Shown here piece by piece: positions 62,501 through 64,000 of a DNA stretch of 64,000 nucleotides. The DNA comes from Parus major (lineage: Eukaryota; Chordata; Aves; Passeriformes; Paridae): positions 21,184,370 through 21,248,369 of the forward strand of contig NC_031774.1 of NCBI RefSeq assembly GCF_001522545.3, written 5' to 3'. Each line of letters begins with the position of its first letter. The first letter of the stretch is position 1. Under the pieces are notes generated by a model. The model was not told the DNA's origin. It saw only the letters and a list, made by a program, of their open reading frames with translations, and ran no database searches. A program made the translations under genes and the position numbers.

Positions 62501-64000
62501 GAGTGAGGTGCTCTCAGAGTATATGTGGTGTTACTGGATACCTTCCCTTATTTTTTGTCCCCTGACTTTTAGGGCTGTAGGGGAAAAGGCAAAGATGGGT
62601 GTTGACTTCTTTATCTAAAATTAGCCAATGCTGCAATACTTCCATTCAGGCAAACATTTACTTTGTGGGCTCACACACAAGTTGCCTGGGCACTCTTCTT
62701 GCTTCTCTCCTGGAGACAGCAGATGGCTGAAGTGGGAAGCTACTACAGTTAGTCTGACTACTGAGTAAATGTGTATAATCACACTTAGGTGCCGGTGCAG
62801 CTTTCTTGTATAGACAATAACTTATTTCTATCCTACTTGCTTTGCCTTCTTTAAGCTCTGCCAACTGCAGTCAATTTGTAACTTTTGTTGGAAGGCAGTC
62901 TGTAGTAGAAACAAAATTCAAAAGCTTAATCTACACTTGGAGTCAAACTAGCTTGGGCACATCAAGTTGAAATTTAGTTAAACAGACACAGCTTTGGAGT
63001 GGTTAAAACTGCAACATTTTCCTACAGTATGGAAGCTTGAGATGAATGTAATCAATGTGAAAATAGTGACTTTCTAATGTACATGCTTTAGGTAATCCAA
63101 AATGTGGAGGGAAATAAGGTGGCTGAATCTCGACTTCTGTGATGTTGGTCCTATCAATTGCCTTTACCCACCTCTTCTCCCTTCTTTTACAATGTAGGGT
63201 CTAAGTTATGCTTTCCGCTCTGGCAGATTCCTGTCAGGACAGCCTTTCTGGCCAAACTGCCCACGAGGATTCAGTAAATGGGCAGTAACCAGAGGTGGCT
63301 GAACTGGGTGCTACTGGTGAGTAGCAGGGCAGGTCTGTGTTAGTGCACGTTTCCCGTTGCAGTCCATGGGTGCTGACCTAGATGGCCTCTCCAGCAGTGC
63401 AGCTGTAGATGGGAAATCCATTTGCTTTGAATGGGAGGGAGCTGAGCCAGGTGGCTTCTCTCAAAGGGCCTTAGGAAGAGAAGTGTGGCCTGACAAAAAT
63501 AGGGTTTTAATTAGATGTTGGAAAGCAGTCCTTGTACTGTGTTTGTTCTTCAAGATGGTGTGGGAGCATGGAGCAGAAGAGAGTTATCCTTCTCCACATG
63601 GAACCACTAATTAAATGGTGGTCTCAGCGTCATCTTGCAAGGAGTTCCCTTATTGCTAAGAAAAACCAGCTGTGTACTTTATCCTCATACCTATGCCTTT
63701 TCCAACAGCAGAAATAGAACAGGGATGTGTATCAACCAGGAGTCTGTTTCTGTAGGTGATGGCTCAAACACTACTTTTGTCCTGATGGGATTTTGTAATT
63801 TTTATGTGCATCAGATTTATTTAAATTTCTCACATTCTGTTCTGGAGGCTACTTTAACCTCTGGACTACAGGTTATTTTAATTTGAACTAGGGCCTATAA
63901 AGGGAAAAAAAAATCCTGTTACTCACACTTCAGTTAGAAATCCCTGATCTTCAGCTTATGTCTCATGCTCCAGCTGATTCCATTACCATTTACCTAAGCA

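Larger units (their letters stand above)
35139..64000 (+). other. HSD17B12: HSD17B12 intron 1 (5' part; continues beyond the window)
   Basis: It starts with the strong donor GTGAGT. I read to the window end looking for exon 2, which should encode a VVTG..DGIG-type Rossmann start, and found no matching reading frame behind an acceptor. The intron therefore appears to exceed 28.8 kb. A long first intron is in keeping with the large human gene. The region contains an internal CpG island, an assembly gap, old repeats and motif clusters listed separately. A diverged or very short exon could have been missed by eye. Confidence 0.7.

Noticed and set aside
35139..64000. HSD17B12 exon 2
   Set aside because: No acceptor followed by a frame encoding a VVTG..DGIG-type nucleotide-binding start was found, so exon 2 is presumed beyond the window.

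Overview
This is a vertebrate nuclear genome window, most likely from a bird. CR1 LINE 3' ends carry the avian-style tail (a 'ggtcccttccaac' motif followed by 'ttctgtg'-type repeats). Interspersed repeats are sparse, and compact, very CpG-rich islands sit in AT-rich DNA. It holds no prokaryotic operon, phage, CRISPR array or recognisable rRNA/tRNA gene. Almost none of the open reading frames are genes: in AT-rich DNA they are short chance frames, many lacking an ATG, and in the CpG islands they are long only because stop codons are rare there.

One protein-coding gene can be named: HSD17B12 (very-long-chain 3-oxoacyl-CoA reductase / 17-beta-hydroxysteroid dehydrogenase 12), represented by coding exon 1 at 34970-35138 on the + strand. 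Its CpG-island promoter has three CCAAT boxes, a perfect CRE and a CACGTG E-box, and exon 1 ends in a strong splice donor. I found no exon 2, so 35139-64000 appears to be intron 1 (at least 28.9 kb).

Layout. (1) 1-22.2 kb: AT-rich, gene-poor DNA upstream of HSD17B12, with candidate non-coding exons, an ancient repeat pair, one CR1 tail and homeodomain/POU-type motifs. (2) 22.26-23.17 kb: an orphan CpG island, probably a promoter of an unidentified, perhaps non-coding, transcript. (3) 23.2-34.1 kb: non-coding DNA with a CR1 tail, an old LINE-like tail and a striking run of three perfect palindromes at 27.2 kb. (4) 34.3-36.0 kb: HSD17B12 promoter, exon 1 and start of intron 1. (5) 36-64 kb: intron 1, containing a second orphan CpG island (46.95-49.08 kb, interrupted by an 85-base assembly gap), a probable LTR-like insertion with a target-site duplication, a dense GATA-motif cluster and a MEF2/E-box cluster.

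The most interesting content is regulatory rather than coding: two CpG islands without an assigned gene, and several short motif clusters that look like enhancers. All motif statements were read by eye. No alignment, expression or conservation data were available.
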